The notes: a model not told the origin generated them from the sequence alone. Shown: positions 1-8,512, numbered from the stretch's first letter. The stretch is 46,787 nucleotides of DNA from Saccharopolyspora elongata (GCF_004348985.1 NZ_SMKW01000074.1:1-46787), one strand, 5' to 3'. Made by a program: numbers and translations.

Positions 1-73
1 CGCGACCAGGTCTGGATCCATCGAAAACCCTGTTCCGCCCACCACTGATGATCACAGAAAGCAGGCCAGCCAG

Positions 74-117
74 TGTTCACGAGGTCCTGAGACACAAACT
101 GTTCACGAGGTCCTGAG
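74..117. repeat. Two direct copies of an 18-bp repeat
   Basis: The 18-mer TGTTCACGAGGTCCTGAG occurs at 74-91 and again at 100-117, a period of 26 bp. It lies downstream of the minus-strand transporter. The tandem 18-mers might be the end of a transposable element lying to the left of the window, but no transposase reading frame is recognisable in the first 73 bases, so this is a guess. The rest of 1-73 holds nothing I can name. Confidence 0.5.
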
Positions 118-155
118 CGAGGACAGGTCGCCAGAACGGCCATAACCACTCACGA
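115..155. terminator. Hairpin repeat with TCGTGAGTG-type end, copy 1
   Basis: The element starts GAGCGAGGACAGGTC (115-129), continues with 17 variable bases and ends CACTCACGA (147-155), three bases beyond the stop of the transporter that follows. The same two conserved blocks, with the same 17-base spacing, recur in opposite orientation at 14996-15036. Its place directly after a stop codon suggests a transcription end signal. The stem is imperfect here because the left arm reads CTGAGCG rather than GTGAGCG. Confidence 0.45.
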
Positions 156-157
156 GC

Positions 158-1432
158 TCAGCGGAGGCCGAGGCGGCGGCGGATTACCAGCAGGCTGAGG
201 AGGCTGGCTGCCGCCGCGAACATCAGGTAGAAGCTCGGGGCCAGGCTGGTGCCGGTGAGGCCGATCAGCCATGTGCTGATGAACGGCGTGAACCCGCCGA
301 ACACGCTCACCCCGATGTTGTAGCCGATGGACATGCCGGTCGCCCGGGTCTCGGTGGGGAACAGCTCGGACATCAGCGCCGGCAGCGCCCCGAAGTAGCA
401 GGCCTTCAGCAGCCCGATCAGCAGCATCATGCCGACCATCACGCCGAATCCGGGGAACGCCACCAGCGTCGCGAAGATCGGGTAGATCAGCAGCAGGATC
501 AGCGCGGCGAACACGCCCATCAGCTTCACCCGGCCGATCTTGTCCGACAGGTGCCCGGCCAGCGGCGTCACCACGGTCAGCACGACGCCGGTGACCAGGG
601 TGGCCGTGAAGCTGGTCGACGCGGGCAGGCCGAGCTGTTTGATCGCGTAGGTCGGCATGTAGGTGATCGTGTAGTTGAGCACCGTGGAGACCAGCAGCGC
701 GCCGACGACCAGCAGGATCCGGACCTTCTGGGTGCGCAGCACCGTGCGCACCGGCGAGTGCGGTTCGGCGGTCTGCGCCGCGGTGAATTCCGGTGCCTCG
801 TCGACGAACCGCCGGATGTAGTAGCCCACCGGGCCGACCAGCAGGCCGACCGCGAACGGGATCCGCCAGCCCCACGACTCCAGCTGCTCCGGGCTCAGCG
901 TGGCCGTCAGCAGCACGCCCATCCCGGCCGACACCAGCGTGCTCAGGCCCTGGCTGGCGAACTGCCAGCTGGCCACGAAGCCGCGCCGGCCCGGCACGTG
1001 CTCGACCATGAAGGCGGTGGCGCTGCCGAACTCGCCGCCCGCCGAGAAGCCCTGGATCAGCCGCGCCAGCAGGATGCCGATCGGCGCGACCAGGCCGACC
1101 GTCTCGTACGAGGGCATCAGGCAGATGATCGCGGTGCCCAGCACCATCAGCCGGATCGACAGCGTCAGCGATGCCTTGCGCCCGGCGCGGTCGGCGTAGG
1201 CGCCGAGCACCACCGCGCCGATCGGGCGGATCAGGAACGAGACGCCGAAGGTGCCCAGCGTCAGCAGCAGCGACACCGTCTCGTCCTGCGCCGGGAAGAA
1301 CACCTTCGACAGGACCGTCGCGAAGATCGCGTAGACCGCGATGTCGTACCACTCGAGCGCGTTGCCGATCGAGGCGGCCGCGATCACCCGGAACGGTTTG
1401 TGCGATTTCGCCGAGGCGGTGGAAGTGGCCAT
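158..1432 (-). CDS. MHS-type MFS transporter (metabolite:H+ symporter)
   Basis: A 424-residue major facilitator protein of the inner membrane, predicted to import a carboxylate or similar small metabolite with protons. The N-terminal TM1 motif GNALEWYD (23-30) and the loop 2-3 motif DRAGRK (81-86) are typical of the metabolite:H+ symporter branch; a second SDKIGR loop marks the C-terminal half, and about 12 hydrophobic segments are visible. The ATG at 1432 was chosen because homology begins there; the reading frame stays open far upstream, but that part is only a shadow of the peptidase gene. It lies 107 bp downstream of the M20 peptidase on the same strand, and the gap carries two palindromes. 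A peptidase plus importer suggests use of a peptide-like or N-acyl substrate; the substrate cannot be read from sequence. Confidence 0.88.
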   Translation of the reverse strand: MATSTASAKSHKPFRVIAAASIGNALEWYDIAVYAIFATVLSKVFFPAQDETVSLLLTLGTFGVSFLIRPIGAVVLGAYADRAGRKASLTLSIRLMVLGTAIICLMPSYETVGLVAPIGILLARLIQGFSAGGEFGSATAFMVEHVPGRRGFVASWQFASQGLSTLVSAGMGVLLTATLSPEQLESWGWRIPFAVGLLVGPVGYYIRRFVDEAPEFTAAQTAEPHSPVRTVLRTQKVRILLVVGALLVSTVLNYTITYMPTYAIKQLGLPASTSFTATLVTGVVLTVVTPLAGHLSDKIGRVKLMGVFAALILLLIYPIFATLVAFPGFGVMVGMMLLIGLLKACYFGALPALMSELFPTETRATGMSIGYNIGVSVFGGFTPFISTWLIGLTGTSLAPSFYLMFAAAASLLSLLVIRRRLGLR

Positions 1433-1461
1433 CACGGCCTCCAGGTCTTCAAGTAGGAGCG

Positions 1462-1479
1462 CGATTTCGCGCGAAATCG
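1462..1479. promoter_or_regulatory. Palindrome P1, CGATTT-N6-AAATCG
   Basis: Perfect 18-bp palindrome CGATTTCGCGCGAAATCG, 30 bp upstream of the transporter start. There is no loop, which favours a protein-binding site over a terminator. It is identical in core to P2, whose start is exactly 42 bp away, four helical turns. The protein that binds it is unknown. Confidence 0.6.
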
Positions 1480-1502
1480 GTGGTATCCGTGCGGGGCGGT
1501 GG

Positions 1503-1522
1503 GCGATTTCGCGCGAAATCGC
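1503..1522. promoter_or_regulatory. Palindrome P2, 20-bp copy of P1
   Basis: Perfect 20-bp palindrome GCGATTTCGCGCGAAATCGC, 18 bp beyond the stop of the M20 peptidase gene. With P1 it forms a pair on the same face of the helix, as expected for cooperative dimers or a small intergenic repeat array. Either reading would control or separate the transporter from the upstream peptidase gene. Confidence 0.6.
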
Positions 1523-1539
1523 CGCATGCCTCGGGAAGA

Positions 1540-2913
1540 TCAGCGCTCGCCGAGATCCCAGAACAGGCCGGCCATGATCGCCAGCGCTTCGCGTGCGACG
1601 GTGCCCAGCAGGTGCTCGTTCGGGGCGTGCTGGGCGCAGGCGGGATAGGAGTGCGGGACCCAGATCGTGGGGAGCCCGAGCACGTCGGCGAAGGCGTCGT
1701 TGGGCAGGGTGCCGCCCAGGTTCGGCAACAGCGCCGGTTTGGCGTCGGTGGTGCGCCGCAGCGACTCCAGCGCCCAGCGGACCCATTCGTCCGCCGGGTC
1801 CAGCCGGGTGGCGGCGACGCTGCTGGTGACCTCGACGTCGATCATCGAGAAGCCGTGGTCGTCGAGGTGCGCGCGCACGATCCGCTCGACGTCCTGCCAG
1901 TCGGTGCCGACGACGAACCGGAGCTGGCAGTGCGCCTCGGCGCTGCCGGGGATGGCGTTCACCGGCGCCTGCGGGGTGCCCGCGGTGAACGCCAGCACCT
2001 CCAGGGTGTTCCAGCCGAAGACGCGTTCGCTCGGCGTCAGCCCCGGCTCGCCCCAATCGGCGTCGATCTCGGGGGAGCCCGGGCCGCCGTCGACGGTGAT
2101 GTCGGCCAGTGCGGCCCGCACCGATTCCGGGATCGGCGCGGGCCGCAGGCCCTCCACCCGCACGGCCCCCCGGGGGTCGATCATGCTGGCCAGCGCGTTG
2201 GCCAGGATGCTGGCGGGGTTGCTCAGCAGGCCACCCCAGTTGCCGGAGTGGTAGGCGCTGTCGCGCAGGTTCACGCGCAGCGAGAAGTTGACGGCGCCGC
2301 GCGAACCGAGGAACAGCGTCGGCTGCTGCGCCGAGAGTCGGCAGCCGTCCGAGGCGATGAGCAGGTCGGCGGCGAGATCGTCGGCGAGGTCCGCGCAGAC
2401 CTCGCTCAACCCCGGCGATCCGGTCTCCTCGCCCATGTCGAGCAGGATCTTGAGGTTGAAGCCGAGGCTGCCGCCGCGGGTTTCGAGCACCTGCTCCAGC
2501 GCGGCGAGGTTGATGGTGTGCTGGCCCTTGTTGTCGGCGGTGCCGCGGCCGTACCAGCGGTCGCCCTCGACCGTGATCCGCCACGGGTCCAGCCCGTCGC
2601 GCCACTGCGCGTCGTGCCCCAGCACGACGTCGCCGTGACCGTAGGTGAGCAGCGTGGGCAGGACGTCGTCCTCGTGCCGGTGGGCGATCAGGAACGGCCC
2701 GCCGCCGGGCACCGGGTTGTCGACGATGCGCGCGGTGCAGCCGAGCCTCTCGACGGCGGGCGTGATCTCGTCGGCGAGGTACTGCCGCAGCACGTCGGCG
2801 CGCTGCGGGTCCTGGCTCTCGGTGCGGAAGGCGACCCGGCGCGCGAGGTCCGTGCGGAACGCGCCGGAGTCGTAGTACTGCGTCGCCCGCTCGACCGTCA
2901 CTTCCCGGCTCAC
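1540..2913 (-). CDS. M20-family metallopeptidase / dipeptidase-like amidohydrolase
   Basis: A 457-residue cytoplasmic zinc hydrolase of the M20 (ArgE/DapE/CPG2) group, which cuts dipeptides or N-acyl amino acids. Metal ligands are visible: HGD at 93-95, D127 in GTADNKG, the general base/ligand pair E162-E163 in GEETGS, and H434 near the C-terminus in PNEH. The central dimerisation (lid) domain spans roughly residues 190-320. The GTG at 2913 was chosen because GGGGAGG lies 8 bases upstream; the frame continues further upstream without a good ribosome site. It is divergent from the FAD monooxygenase and is followed by an importer, with which it probably forms an operon. The exact substrate is unknown. 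Confidence 0.87.
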   Translation of the reverse strand: MSREVTVERATQYYDSGAFRTDLARRVAFRTESQDPQRADVLRQYLADEITPAVERLGCTARIVDNPVPGGGPFLIAHRHEDDVLPTLLTYGHGDVVLGHDAQWRDGLDPWRITVEGDRWYGRGTADNKGQHTINLAALEQVLETRGGSLGFNLKILLDMGEETGSPGLSEVCADLADDLAADLLIASDGCRLSAQQPTLFLGSRGAVNFSLRVNLRDSAYHSGNWGGLLSNPASILANALASMIDPRGAVRVEGLRPAPIPESVRAALADITVDGGPGSPEIDADWGEPGLTPSERVFGWNTLEVLAFTAGTPQAPVNAIPGSAEAHCQLRFVVGTDWQDVERIVRAHLDDHGFSMIDVEVTSSVAATRLDPADEWVRWALESLRRTTDAKPALLPNLGGTLPNDAFADVLGLPTIWVPHSYPACAQHAPNEHLLGTVAREALAIMAGLFWDLGER

Positions 2914-3034
2914 CGCGATGTCCTCCCCGAATTCGCTTGCGCACCAAGGGTTTTCCGTGCCGGATGCGCTACCTGGATTTCGCAAACTCAACCACGCGGA
3001 ACGCCGCATGACCAGCAGCAAAAAGACAAGGCAG

Positions 3035-3053
3035 CGTTGCCGGATCGGCAACG
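3035..3053. promoter_or_regulatory. Inverted repeat in divergent promoter region
   Basis: CGTTGCCG-GAT-CGGCAACG is a perfect 8-bp inverted repeat with a 3-bp centre. It lies between the divergent M20 peptidase (start 2913) and FAD monooxygenase (start 3082) genes, 28 bp before the latter. The position and odd-centred symmetry fit a dimeric regulator such as TetR or GntR, but no regulator gene is adjacent, so the binder is unknown. Confidence 0.45.
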
Positions 3054-3081
3054 GGAGCGTGGGTGCGTGGCGTAGCGTGAG

Positions 3082-4230
3082 GTGGTGCGAAGCGCGACTG
3101 TGATCGGTGCGGGGATCGGCGGGCTGGCCGCGGCGGTCGGCCTGCACCGGATCGGCTGGCGGGTGGCGGTGGTCGAGCAGGCCGCCGAGATCGACGCGAT
3201 CGGTGCGGGGATCACGCTGTGGCCCAACGCATTGCGCGCGTTGGAGGCGCTCGGGTTCGGCGAGCGGGTCCGGGAGCTGGGGAAGCCGCAGGAGTCCGCC
3301 GGTATGCGCTCCAGCGACGGCCGGTGGCTCAGCCGGCTCGACGGCGCGGAGATCGAGCGGGAGCTCGGCAGGCCGATGCTCGGAGTGCACCGGGCCCAGC
3401 TGCACCGGATGCTGCTGGACGAGCTCCCGGCGGTTTGCCTGCACACCGGCGTCCACGTGACCGCCGTCGGCCGGGACGGCGCGGTGCCGGGACTGGACCT
3501 GCCGCCCGCCGATCTCGTCGTCGGCGCCGACGGCATCAACAGCCAGGTACGTGCGCGGTACTGGCCGGACGCGCCGCGCCCCCGCTACACCGGCTTCGCC
3601 GCGTGGCGCGCCATCTGCGAGCGCCGGGATCTGACCGAGATCGGCGTGAGCTGGGGGCGGGGCCGGGAGTTCGGCATCGTGCCGTTGGTGGACGGCCGGA
3701 CGTACTGGTACGTCGCGATGCCCGCACCCGAAGGCGCCCGCAACCCCGACGAGCGCGCGTATCTCCGCGAGCAGTTCGCGTCCTGGCACTCGCCGATCCC
3801 GGAGCTGATCGACGGCACCCCGGCGGAAGCGGTGCTGCGCAACGACATCCGGCACCTGGGCGGCCGGCTGAAGTCGTACGCGACCGGGAACGTGGCGCTG
3901 CTCGGCGACGCCGCGCACGCCATGACCCCACACCTCGGCCAAGGCGGTTGCCAGGCGCTCGAAGACGCCGTCGTGCTGGTCGCCGCCTGCGCGAGGTTCG
4001 ACGACGTGGCCGAGGCCCTGACGCACTACGACGCCGAGCGCCGCCCCCGCACCCAGCAGATCGCGCGGGCCTCGTACTGGGCCGGGCGTTTCGGCCCGTT
4101 CCTGGCCAATCCGGTCGCGGTCGCGCTGCGCGACACCGCCGCGCGGCTCGCCCCGAGCAGCGCGGCGATCAAGACGTTCATGCGGGTCAGCGGCTGGACC
4201 CCGCCGCAGATCGAGGGGCTGGACAGCTGA
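3082..4230 (+). CDS. FAD-dependent monooxygenase (PHBH family)
   Basis: A 382-residue class A flavoprotein monooxygenase, using NAD(P)H and O2 to hydroxylate an aromatic or related substrate. The dinucleotide fold GAGIGG is at residues 9-14, the DG motif GADGINS at 148-154, and the second FAD motif LLGDAAHAM around G275-D276, all in the expected order. Length matches salicylate or 6-hydroxynicotinate 3-monooxygenase relatives. Two GTG codons lie in tandem at 3082 and 3085; the first is used here. It converges with the acyl-CoA ligase, whose stop lies 3 bp away. The substrate is not predictable, though the neighbouring ligase makes a role in aromatic or fatty acid catabolism reasonable. Confidence 0.9.
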   Translation: MVRSATVIGAGIGGLAAAVGLHRIGWRVAVVEQAAEIDAIGAGITLWPNALRALEALGFGERVRELGKPQESAGMRSSDGRWLSRLDGAEIERELGRPMLGVHRAQLHRMLLDELPAVCLHTGVHVTAVGRDGAVPGLDLPPADLVVGADGINSQVRARYWPDAPRPRYTGFAAWRAICERRDLTEIGVSWGRGREFGIVPLVDGRTYWYVAMPAPEGARNPDERAYLREQFASWHSPIPELIDGTPAEAVLRNDIRHLGGRLKSYATGNVALLGDAAHAMTPHLGQGGCQALEDAVVLVAACARFDDVAEALTHYDAERRPRTQQIARASYWAGRFGPFLANPVAVALRDTAARLAPSSAAIKTFMRVSGWTPPQIEGLDS

Positions 4231-4233
4231 CGG

Positions 4234-5940
4234 TCAGGAGCTCTCCGCGAGGCGCTGCGCCCGCTCCAGCAGGTCGCCCTTCTTGATCTTCCCGGTCGCG
4301 GTCATCGGCAGCTCCGGCACCAGCACGAAGCGCGGCACCTTGTACGAGGCCATGTTCTCCCGCGCCCACCCGGTCAGCGCCTCCGCGGTCAGCGAGGTTC
4401 CCGGGGCCGGTTGCACGTAGGCCAGCGGCAGCTGGCCCTTGGCGCGGTGCGGCATCGGCACCACCGCCACGCCCAGCACCTCCGGGTGGCGGGCCAGCAG
4501 CGCCTCGACCTCCGACGGGAAGACGCTCATGCCGCTGATCTTGATCATCTCCTTGTTGCGGCCGAGGAAGTGCAGGCAGCCGTCCTCGTCCACCATCCCG
4601 ACGTCGCCGGTGCGCAGCCAGCCGTCGCGCAGCGCCTCGGCGCTGGCCTCCGGGCGGTTCCAGTAGCCGGTGAGCAGGGAGGGCGTCCGGATCGCGATCG
4701 CGCCGCGCTCGCCGATCGGCACCGGCTCGCCGGATTCGGGGTCGACGACCATGAATTCGGTGCCGGGCACCGGAAGCCCGCAGAACACCGGCTCCGAGCG
4801 CAGGTCCCGGTCGTCGTCGGAGAAGCCGTAGGTGATGGTGTCGGCGGTGTGCGTCTCGGTCATGCCGTAGGACGCCTCGCGCAGGACGCTGTGCTCGCCG
4901 ACGGCCGCCGCCCAGCGCCGCCGCAGGTCGGGCGTCAGCTTGCGCACGAACGACATCGACCGCGCGTTGTCCAAACTGGACAGATCGTGGGCGGCGAAGC
5001 CGGGGTGCTCCATCAGCTCGACGTAGTTGTCCACGGTGCCGATCATGTCGGTCACGCGGTAGCGCTCGACGGCGTCGAGCACGGCGGTGGCGTCCCACCG
5101 GGCGAGCAGCACGACCGTGCCGCCGTGCACGAGCGGCACCAGGATTCCCATGTCCTCTCCGGCGATCCAGAAGATCGGCACGTAGCAGAGGTAGACGTCG
5201 GGTTCGGTGCTCCGTCGCGGCGGGCGCGCGGCACCGGCGGTCACCGCGGTGTAGAGCATGTGCCGCTGCGTGTGCTCGCAGCCCTTCGGCAGGCCGGTCG
5301 TGCCGCCCGTGTAGTTCAGCGCGGCCAGCGCATCCAGGTCCACCTCGCGGCGCTCGGCGCGCGGGCTGGCGCCGACCCGCGACCACTGACTGCCCGTCGT
5401 GTCGGTGCGCAGCGTGTCCGGGAGCGGCAGCACGGGCTCGGCGGGCAGCAGGTCGGCGGGCGAGGTCGCCAGCACCTCGCGCAGCGGCGTCTCCGCCCGG
5501 ACCTGCTCGACCAGCGGCACGAGCTCGGTGCTCACGACGAGCACCTCGACGCCGGCGTCGGTGAGCTCGTAGCGGAGTTCGTGCTGCTGGAACATCGGGT
5601 TCACGGGCACGTGCACCGCGCCGAGCTTGAGGATGCCCATCATCGCGATCACGAACTGCGGGCAGTTCGGCAGCAGCACGCCGACCCGGTCGCCGGCGCG
5701 CACGCCCGCGCCGTCCAGCCAGCCCGCGAACCGGTCGGACGCCTCGTCCAGCTCGGCGTAGGTGATCTCGCGGCCGTAGAAGACGATCGCGGGGCGCTGC
5801 GGCTCGTGCCGGGCCCAGTGCCGCAGGTGGTCGGTCACCGGCACCTCGCCGAGCGGGTAGGTCACGTCGCGGGGGATGTCCCGCGGCCAGCTGCGCTGCT
5901 GTCGAGCGCGGAGATCCGCCAGGTAGCTGACCACGTCCAT
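4234..5940 (-). CDS. AMP-forming acyl-CoA ligase
   Basis: A 568-residue adenylate-forming enzyme that activates a carboxylic acid with ATP and joins it to CoA. The phosphate loop TGGTTGLPKG is at 211-220, the A5 motif YGMTETHT at 358-365, and the catalytic lysine K551 sits in TGKIKKG of the mobile C-terminal domain. Overall it resembles medium/long-chain fatty acid, crotonobetaine or aryl-CoA ligases; specificity is not clear. The ATG at 5940 is preferred because GGGAG lies 6 bases before it; a GTG 15 bp upstream is also in frame. It is divergent from a LysR gene, and a 14-bp palindrome lies 28 bp upstream of the start. Confidence 0.9.
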   Translation of the reverse strand: MDVVSYLADLRARQQRSWPRDIPRDVTYPLGEVPVTDHLRHWARHEPQRPAIVFYGREITYAELDEASDRFAGWLDGAGVRAGDRVGVLLPNCPQFVIAMMGILKLGAVHVPVNPMFQQHELRYELTDAGVEVLVVSTELVPLVEQVRAETPLREVLATSPADLLPAEPVLPLPDTLRTDTTGSQWSRVGASPRAERREVDLDALAALNYTGGTTGLPKGCEHTQRHMLYTAVTAGAARPPRRSTEPDVYLCYVPIFWIAGEDMGILVPLVHGGTVVLLARWDATAVLDAVERYRVTDMIGTVDNYVELMEHPGFAAHDLSSLDNARSMSFVRKLTPDLRRRWAAAVGEHSVLREASYGMTETHTADTITYGFSDDDRDLRSEPVFCGLPVPGTEFMVVDPESGEPVPIGERGAIAIRTPSLLTGYWNRPEASAEALRDGWLRTGDVGMVDEDGCLHFLGRNKEMIKISGMSVFPSEVEALLARHPEVLGVAVVPMPHRAKGQLPLAYVQPAPGTSLTAEALTGWARENMASYKVPRFVLVPELPMTATGKIKKGDLLERAQRLAESS

Positions 5941-5968
5941 CTCGGCTCCCGCCACTCGTCCGGAACAT

Positions 5969-5982
5969 ACCGACTAGTCGGT
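5969..5982. promoter_or_regulatory. Palindromic operator candidate ACCGACTAGTCGGT
   Basis: Perfect 14-bp palindrome in the ligase/LysR intergenic region, 28 bp upstream of the ligase start and 128 bp from the LysR start. ACCGAC-type palindromes are common targets of TetR-family regulators in front of acyl-CoA metabolism genes, whereas LysR sites usually follow T-N11-A. A TetR regulator encoded elsewhere is therefore the better guess. Confidence 0.5.
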
Positions 5983-6110
5983 CGACGGTGCTCAGCGTCG
6001 TGCCGAACCGGCCGCATGTCAACAGTCCACCGCGTCCCGACCGGCGCCGGCCCGCGCGGCGGATGCGGTAGCGTCCCGGCCATGTCCTGCGGCCGCCCGG
6101 CTTTCGCCCG

Positions 6111-7001
6111 ATGAACCAGCTCCGGTACTTCCTGGAGGTGGCTCGGACCGGATCGATCCGGGAGGCATCCGAGCGGCTGCACGTGGCGACCTCGGCGATC
6201 AGCCGCCAGGTGGCGAAGTTGGAGAACGAGGCGGGCATGCCGCTGTTCGAGCGGCAGCCGCGCGGCATGGTGCTGACCGAGGCCGGCGAGATGCTGGCCG
6301 CCTACGCGCGGCGGCGGATGCGCGAGGAGGAGCAGGTCCTCGCCGAGATGCGCGAGCTGCACCAGTCGCACCGGAGCACGGTGAAGGTCGTCAGCTCGGA
6401 GGGTTTCGCCCAGGACTTCCTGCCGGAGGCGATGGCCTCCTTCCGCGCGGAGCACCCAGGCGTCCGGTTCCGGCTGCACGTCACCACCCCGGCCGCGGCG
6501 ACCCGGGAGGTCGGCGAGGGCACCGCGGACGTCGCGGTCACCTTCAGCACGGCGCCGGAGAAGGGCGTGCGCGTCGAGCACTCCGAGCGCCACGACATCC
6601 GGGCCCTCGTCCGCGCCGATCACCCGCTGGCCGAGCGCGCGGAAGCCGCCCTGGCCGACCTGCTGCCGTACCCGCTGGCGCTGATGGAGGAGGGCACCAC
6701 GCTGCGGCAGCTGTTCGACATCTGCTGCAGCATGGAGGGCCTGGAGTTCGACCCGGTCTTCGTCAGCAACCACACGATCGCCCTGCACAGCTTCGCGCGG
6801 CTCTCCGGCAGCGTGACCCTCACCGGGCGGCTGAGCGTGCGCCGCCGCCTCGACGCGGAGGGCCTGGTGTCGATCCCGCTGACGAACCCGGAGCTGCTGG
6901 AGCGCAACCTCCAGATCCAGACGATGGCCCAGCGCCGGCTCCCGGCCCCGGTCCGGCTCTTCGTCGACCACCTGATCGCCACCATCCGCGACGGCGGCTG
7001 A
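6111..7001 (+). CDS. LysR-family transcriptional regulator
   Basis: A 296-residue LysR regulator. The winged helix-turn-helix occupies residues 1-60 (start MNQLRYFLEVART, recognition region SAISRQVAKLE), followed by a linker helix and an effector-binding periplasmic-binding-protein fold from about residue 90 to the end. Length is normal for the family. It is divergent from the acyl-CoA ligase, the classic LysR arrangement, so it probably senses the acid or CoA ester handled by that enzyme. The effector is unknown. Confidence 0.9.
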   Translation: MNQLRYFLEVARTGSIREASERLHVATSAISRQVAKLENEAGMPLFERQPRGMVLTEAGEMLAAYARRRMREEEQVLAEMRELHQSHRSTVKVVSSEGFAQDFLPEAMASFRAEHPGVRFRLHVTTPAAATREVGEGTADVAVTFSTAPEKGVRVEHSERHDIRALVRADHPLAERAEAALADLLPYPLALMEEGTTLRQLFDICCSMEGLEFDPVFVSNHTIALHSFARLSGSVTLTGRLSVRRRLDAEGLVSIPLTNPELLERNLQIQTMAQRRLPAPVRLFVDHLIATIRDGG

Positions 7002-7108
7002 CGGCCGGTCGTTCGCCGCGTTCCTCCTCGACGTTCGGGGGGAATGTGCCCGAAACCCTTGACACTGGGGGAAGATCGCTCCGACCCTGTTGATCGGTCG
7101 ACGAATTT

Positions 7109-7123
7109 TAGAGCGAAGTTCTA
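7109..7123. promoter_or_regulatory. Operator site A, TAGAR-N5-YTCTA
   Basis: TAGAGCGAAGTTCTA, a 15-bp odd-centred inverted repeat 65 bp upstream of the MFS transporter start. It matches three other intergenic sites in the window (13286, 13375, 18622) in both half-site sequence and 5-bp spacing. A possible -35 box TTGACA is at 7059-7064, but no convincing -10 follows it. The half-sites resemble the KstR-type TAGAAC arms of actinobacteria, although KstR sites have one base less between the arms. Confidence 0.6.
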
Positions 7124-7188
7124 GGTTGCGGCTCGGGCCGAGCCGGATGTGGGGGTAGGCCGACAGCCGGTCGCGGAAGGGCGGAGCA

Positions 7189-8508
7189 ATGGGGCTCTCG
7201 TACGTTCGTGAACTCTCGGAGTATCCGACCGGATCCCGACGGATGCGCATCCTGTCCATGGCGGTGCTGGCCAGCCTCATCGGCTCCTACGAGGGGCAGA
7301 TCGCCCCCGTAGTGCCGTTGCTGCTGGAAGACCTGCACATGAGCCTGATCACCTACGGCTCGGTGTCGGCCCTGGCGCTGATCGCCGGGGCGATCGCGGC
7401 GATGGTCGGCGGACGGCTGACCGACCAGTTCGGCCGGGTGCGGGTGCTGGTCCCGCTGATGCTGCTGACCGCGCTGATGTGCTTCGCGATGACGCTCGTC
7501 AGCACGCCCGGCGAACTGCTCGTCGCCCGCGCCTTCCTGTCCATGCTCGACGGCGTGGTGATGGCCGCGACCGCGCCGCTGGTGCGGGACTTCTCGCCGC
7601 GGATGGGCCGGGCGCAGGCCTTCGGCTTCTGGACCTGGGGGCCGGTGGGCGCGAACTTCCTGGCCGCCGTGATCGCCGGTTTCACGCTGCCGCTGTTCGA
7701 CAACTCGTGGCGCTCGCAGTTCGTCATCATGGGCGCGATCTCGCTGGTCATCTCGCTGGTGATCGCGTTCAACATCGCCGACCTGTCGCCGCGGCTGCGG
7801 GCGCAGATCCAGCAGACCGAGAAGCGGGCGCTGGCCGCGGCCGACACCGACCGGCCGGTGCGGATGCGGGACCTGTTCGGCCACACCACGATGTGGGCGC
7901 ACGTCGTCGGCATCTCGGTGTGGCTGGTGCTCTACCTGACGCTGTCGCTGTTCGGGCAGACGATGCTGGCGCAGAGCTTCGGGCTCAGCGCGGCCTCGGC
8001 ATCGGCCGTGATGAGCGGGTTCTGGGTGCTAAACCTCGGCACGCTGATCGCCGTCGGCCGGCTCTCCGACCGGCTGCAGCTGCGCAAGCCGATCACCGCG
8101 GTGGGCACCGTCGTCGCGGTGGTGATGACCGGCTACCTGGTGGTGCTGATGGGCGGCGAGACGATCTCGATCGTGCAGCTGCTGATCACCGGGGCGCTGC
8201 TGGGCGCGGGCATGGGCGCCGCGTACGCGCCGTGGATGGCGAACTACTCGGAGAACACCGAGGACATCGATCCGCGGCTGCAGGGCAGCGCGTGGGGCGT
8301 GTTCTCGTTCCTGACCAGGGTGATGGCGGTGCTGGTGCTGTTCCTGATGCCGCGCGTCGTGGCCGCCACCAGCTGGTCGGCGTGGTTGTCGATCGCGCTG
8401 GTCTGCATGGTGCTGTTCCTGCCGGTGATGCTGCTGTTCCGCGGGCCGTGGCGGCGTTCGCCGGCCCGCGCGGACGTCGCGCCCGGCGTCGAGAAAGCCG
8501 AGAGGTGA
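7189..8508 (+). CDS. MFS transporter
   Basis: A 439-residue major facilitator protein with about 12 membrane segments. The loop 2-3 signature GGRLTDQFGRVRV and a second copy, GRLSDRLQLRK, mark the two six-helix halves; an amphipathic cytoplasmic loop (LSPRLRAQIQQTEKR) separates them. It is the first gene of a three-gene operon: the next start codon follows its stop after 4 bp. The operator of the TAGAR-N5-YTCTA type upstream ties it to the catabolic regulon. It is probably an importer of the substrate processed by the oxidase downstream, but efflux cannot be excluded. Confidence 0.87.
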   Translation: MGLSYVRELSEYPTGSRRMRILSMAVLASLIGSYEGQIAPVVPLLLEDLHMSLITYGSVSALALIAGAIAAMVGGRLTDQFGRVRVLVPLMLLTALMCFAMTLVSTPGELLVARAFLSMLDGVVMAATAPLVRDFSPRMGRAQAFGFWTWGPVGANFLAAVIAGFTLPLFDNSWRSQFVIMGAISLVISLVIAFNIADLSPRLRAQIQQTEKRALAAADTDRPVRMRDLFGHTTMWAHVVGISVWLVLYLTLSLFGQTMLAQSFGLSAASASAVMSGFWVLNLGTLIAVGRLSDRLQLRKPITAVGTVVAVVMTGYLVVLMGGETISIVQLLITGALLGAGMGAAYAPWMANYSENTEDIDPRLQGSAWGVFSFLTRVMAVLVLFLMPRVVAATSWSAWLSIALVCMVLFLPVMLLFRGPWRRSPARADVAPGVEKAER

Positions 8509-8512
8509 GCAG

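Noticed and set aside
158..2947. One uninterrupted frame covering both the transporter and the peptidase region, as if a fusion protein
   Set aside because: The upstream half is in a different frame from the M20 peptidase (1540-2913), is Arg/Pro/Gly-rich without homology, and is a GC-driven shadow; the transporter starts at 1432.
7059..7088. Sigma-70 promoter for the MFS/R2 operon
   Set aside because: TTGACA is present, but no acceptable -10 hexamer lies 16-19 bp downstream.
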